From NCBI GenBank assembly GCA_022829145.1, contig CM040763.1:10401141-10465140 (forward strand): a stretch of 64,000 nt of DNA, given 5' to 3'. The stretch is from Albula goreensis (lineage: Eukaryota > Chordata > Actinopteri > Albuliformes > Albulidae). Shown here piece by piece: positions 60,721 through 64,000 of the stretch. Every line of letters starts with the position of its first letter. Position 1 is the first letter of the stretch. Both the position numbers and the translations under genes were made by a program. The notes under the pieces were generated by a model. The model had not been told where the DNA came from and did no database searches. It was given only the letters and a program-made list of their open reading frames with translations.

Positions 60721-62399
60721 AATGCTGCATGATGCCCTGGCGTCATGTGAAGCAGCACACGTGATGACGGCAACGGTGAACTGTTCAAAAACACACATCG
60801 GTAATTTAGTGCTCATGGAGGTAATGATAAGAGGTGATAGAAAATTTACACAAAAATATGGGATTGCTCTTAAGAAATCGTGTGATGATGGTTCAGAGAT
60901 AAATGATGAAATCTGTGGCAATCTTGTGGATGGTGAGATTTAAGTATGACCACCCAGAGTCTCAGTGAGTCATACAATTAGGGATACCTATTTGAAGACT
61001 TTGTTTAAAAAAGCCAGACTATTGAACTATAATATTCTGATGGATTGGGACTGAATGAAACAGCCCAAAGTTATTGAAGACATCAGATTCAAAGTGATGA
61101 GCATTTAAATAATGAACCAGGAAGTGCTTCCCTTGGGGAACACTCCATTTTTTTTTGGTCAGGATCTTGCTAACCCTTGATAACTGTGCAAATGAATATT
61201 AAAGAAGGAAGGCACACCCATCAAATGCTAATGTCTTTCTTTATAGTTTGTAATGATATGATAAAACGCCATTTTTCCACATTTTAAATAATTTTGGGTA
61301 AGCTCTTTTTTTCTGATCTTTGAGCCCTACAGTATATTCTGGCTGCAGGGTACGGAGATTCCTTTCCATGGTTATGCCCTCATTTACTGCTACAATATGC
61401 TGATGTTATTCAATATGAGCCTAAGAGGGGAGAGCTTGTATGAAACTTTTACAGCACAAGCTAACTAATGTGAAGTGTCATAAGCCCTTTCTACTGTTAA
61501 ACACTATAGGCCCCTAAGTAGCTCTGCCACTGAGTCCTGTTAAATGCCATCTGGCTTTATGCTGCATTAGTAATGCCACATTAAACCAGGTATGATGTGG
61601 ATACTCCACCATGCCAAGCTAGGGAAAAATGCAATGTCTGCAACCTGGCAATATCAGTGTGCTTTAAAAGAATATTACATCTGACTTCAGATAATACCAG
61701 TCTTATTATCAACGATGCAAGTGCAAATATTTCTGTGGACCTAAGTCTTACAATGACATGCTTACACATTTGGACAGAGCACTGAATACTCTATCATGTC
61801 AAAGATCTATCAGGTCAACACTGACCCTCTTGGGGAAAGGAGCACATTTCAGCTCTGATCTGCTTTAATATTTCAACACAAAATATAATACTAAAGAATA
61901 ATCATTAATCAGTTGTGTAAAAATGGCTACATTGCAAGATATGCAAAAGGCAGTATAAGAGGAGTGAACAGATTTTTGGCGTTGAACAGTAGCATTCTGT
62001 CTAGAAACTTTTCTGAAAATACAGAGGAGAAAAACACCTTTAGTATCATAATTGCCTTGAAACATTGAGTGTTGGAAGTGTTAATGATTACTGTGTTTTT
62101 GAATAAAAAGGTATGATATATTTGTTATACTTGATCATTTCACAGTACTTTGAAGTTGTTTTTTTAAAACATCTCTTTTTACATTCACAGGCTTCTGCAA
62201 ACACTACAAAACAGCAACTGCCAATTTATTCAATCAATCTGTCTCTCCTGTGGGAAAACGAAACAAAGTCAACCAAACCATTATACCTCACTATTCGTAA
62301 AAACACTTCAAAAACATTTTTAAACATTATCTTTTCACAAACTTAAAAGGGAGGAGGTGTGTATAGTAACAGTCTATAAAACACCTTTCCCACTAACTG

Positions 62400-62800
62400 T
62401 GCCACCTCAAACAACAGTGGAATCCTAATTAAATCCCGCCAAATCAGAAGTTTTATCGGTCTGGCTTTGCAGTCCAGCTGCTTTTATCCTGTTTGGTGTT
62501 ATTTTTTTGGCAGATGTCACCAAACGCCAGCTGCAACACCTATAGTCTGAAAACCTGTTTGATCATTAAGCTGTCGGCTCCTTGCTGCGGACAGCACACA
62601 AATCGGCATTGGCAGGATAATCCCACCGCTGACCTGTCTGGATGAATAATACATCGGGCTGCCAGACAAGTGTTAAACAAAGCAAGACCAGACCAACTGC
62701 TGCATGAGAGGGTCAGGAGACTTCACCCTGCCAGCGAGCGTAAGCAAAAACTCGCTTTCTGCTCAATACGACCTTGTTGGTACACAATCCTTAGGGGGAG
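62400..62800. promoter_or_regulatory. Conserved non-coding element candidate
   Basis: Repeat-free, compositionally balanced sequence containing cctaattaaatcccgccaaa, atcattaagctgtcggctcc and aatcggcattggcaggataa. The overlapping 128- and 73-codon plus-strand open frames downstream lack domains and splice support. Confidence 0.25.
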
Positions 62801-64000
62801 TGGCCTACACATTTGCGTTCAACATAATGATTTTTTCCCCTTCTCAATCAGTGTCTGTCCTGTTCACTCTGAGTTCCCCAAGCCAACCACAAGTAAAATA
62901 TGCACGGCTATGTGTAAAGCAGTGACTGGGAATAATACGGTAATGGAAAATTATGAACACCTCATACAAATTAATCACTGTGAATGTACACTGGCCAGGA
63001 TTCAGTCGTCATTTGTCCCAATCTTTGCTCTATGCTTTCAATTCCATACAGTGTAATATCACCATTGCAGTACCTGCATTCAGCCGAACTTTGTAGCTAC
63101 AAACCATTTGAGTATAATAAAAAAAGGGTGGAACCAATGTTGTCTTTATTTCCTATATCACAGGGGCATTTCCAAATATGGTTATTCTGCCTCCTAACAA
63201 TACCCAATCTCTGTAAACAAACAGAGATAATCACCATGTATCTGTTGACCTTCAGTCCAAAGGTCACACTAAACTGTTGGCTGATCCAATTCTGTTATGA
63301 CTATGCCAGACCTCATACCGCCAAGAAATGACATGGTCTGCCCTGGCACCTGAGGTGAAGTGGAAGACTAAAACATAACAATAAATGCACATCAAAAAAA
63401 TGAACTGCATATTCTCAATGAATTTGTATTTGTTGACATAATGTCATGTGTCCCTTGGGCTATAGCTGGTCATTGTCAACTTTGACCAGGACTGCATACT
63501 CAACGGCTCCGCTATCTCAAGCTTTTGTGACAGCGGACAAGGTTTATGAACTGCTTTTCACATTTGGTCAGCATTTTTACCGCATATCACTTTAAATGAC
63601 ATATAAGTCATTTGGATTAGAAATGCACTGCTCAGTATATTTAATAAAGGCCCAGGGAGATGTCCCCCTGATCCTCAAGCAGGCGTTTTTAAATATCATG
63701 GAAGTAATCCCCCTGTATATAAGTAGCACAGACAGTAGACCAACCAGCGGTTTTACAATAACATCATTTCTCATTTCCGAAGGGATATAACACATTCTCT
63801 GCACCCCCACACATATAAAAACCGATTAATACATTAAATCCATACATCGAATAATGCATACCACAAAAAAAAACCCATTTCACCCCACAATGACAGTAAT
63901 TCTCATGAAGGAAATGTCACATTTGCACATGTTAGACACTAGGATTATGTATGACTTTGTTGTGCGGTGGTAGCCAAGTGAAGGAACAACCTCGCATCCC

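Noticed and set aside
62670-63331. Overlapping plus-strand open frames of 128, 73 and 115 codons
   Set aside because: Three different frames overlap, none with a family signature or codon-like texture over its length.

Overview
This is an A+T-rich, intron-dominated vertebrate nuclear window, almost certainly from a teleost fish. The only protein-coding sequence I can assign to a family is two consecutive exons, both on the minus strand, of a GT-A fold polypeptide N-acetylgalactosaminyltransferase of the GALNT10/GALNTL6 type. GALNTL6 is the best fit. The exons lie at 9852-10037 and 8088-8271, with canonical splice sites and exactly matching codon phases across a 1,580-bp intron. The 5' neighbour exon (end of the first glycosyltransferase motif, ...VDDFSE) and the 3' neighbour exon (GGLFAVDRKWFWELGG region) were not found. 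The window is therefore best read as the middle of a gene with very large introns, transcribed right to left.

Layout: 1-8087 is read as intron downstream of exon 8088-8271. It holds two conserved-element-like stretches near 0.9-1.6 kb, one near 6.5 kb, and a SINE-like copy at 5.64-5.87 kb. The two galntl6 exons occupy 8.1-10.0 kb. From 10,038 to 64,000 the sequence is read as one upstream intron. It carries a promoter-motif cluster near 10.7-11.0 kb and a dispersed repeat family whose copies share a 25-bp core (12.9, 14.3, 20.8 and 43.7 kb). It also carries two tRNA-derived SINEs (24.36 kb plus, 37.9 kb minus), a 140-bp tandem duplication (36.5 kb), a 155-bp GT-linked tandem repeat (35.4-35.8 kb), a 275-bp foldback element (39.8 kb), a CpG-rich interspersed repeat (52.5 kb), a repeat pair (55.9 and 59.6 kb), and many CA/GT, TA and GAAA microsatellites.

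The most interesting unexplained items are three exon-like segments on the same strand as galntl6 but matching nothing I recognise in it: 27730-27879 (50 open codons, phase 0-0), 52985-53131 (49 codon-equivalents, phase 1-1) and 55593-55635 (43 bp, whose donor phase fits the 52985-53131 acceptor). They could be exons of an undescribed transcript nested in, or sharing the 5' part of, the galntl6 locus. They could also be chance open frames, TE remnants or conserved non-coding DNA. Without alignment or RNA data I cannot decide.

No prokaryotic features, CRISPR arrays, rRNA genes or intact autonomous transposon genes were seen. Most short open frames across the window look like chance frames in intronic DNA and are not listed as genes.
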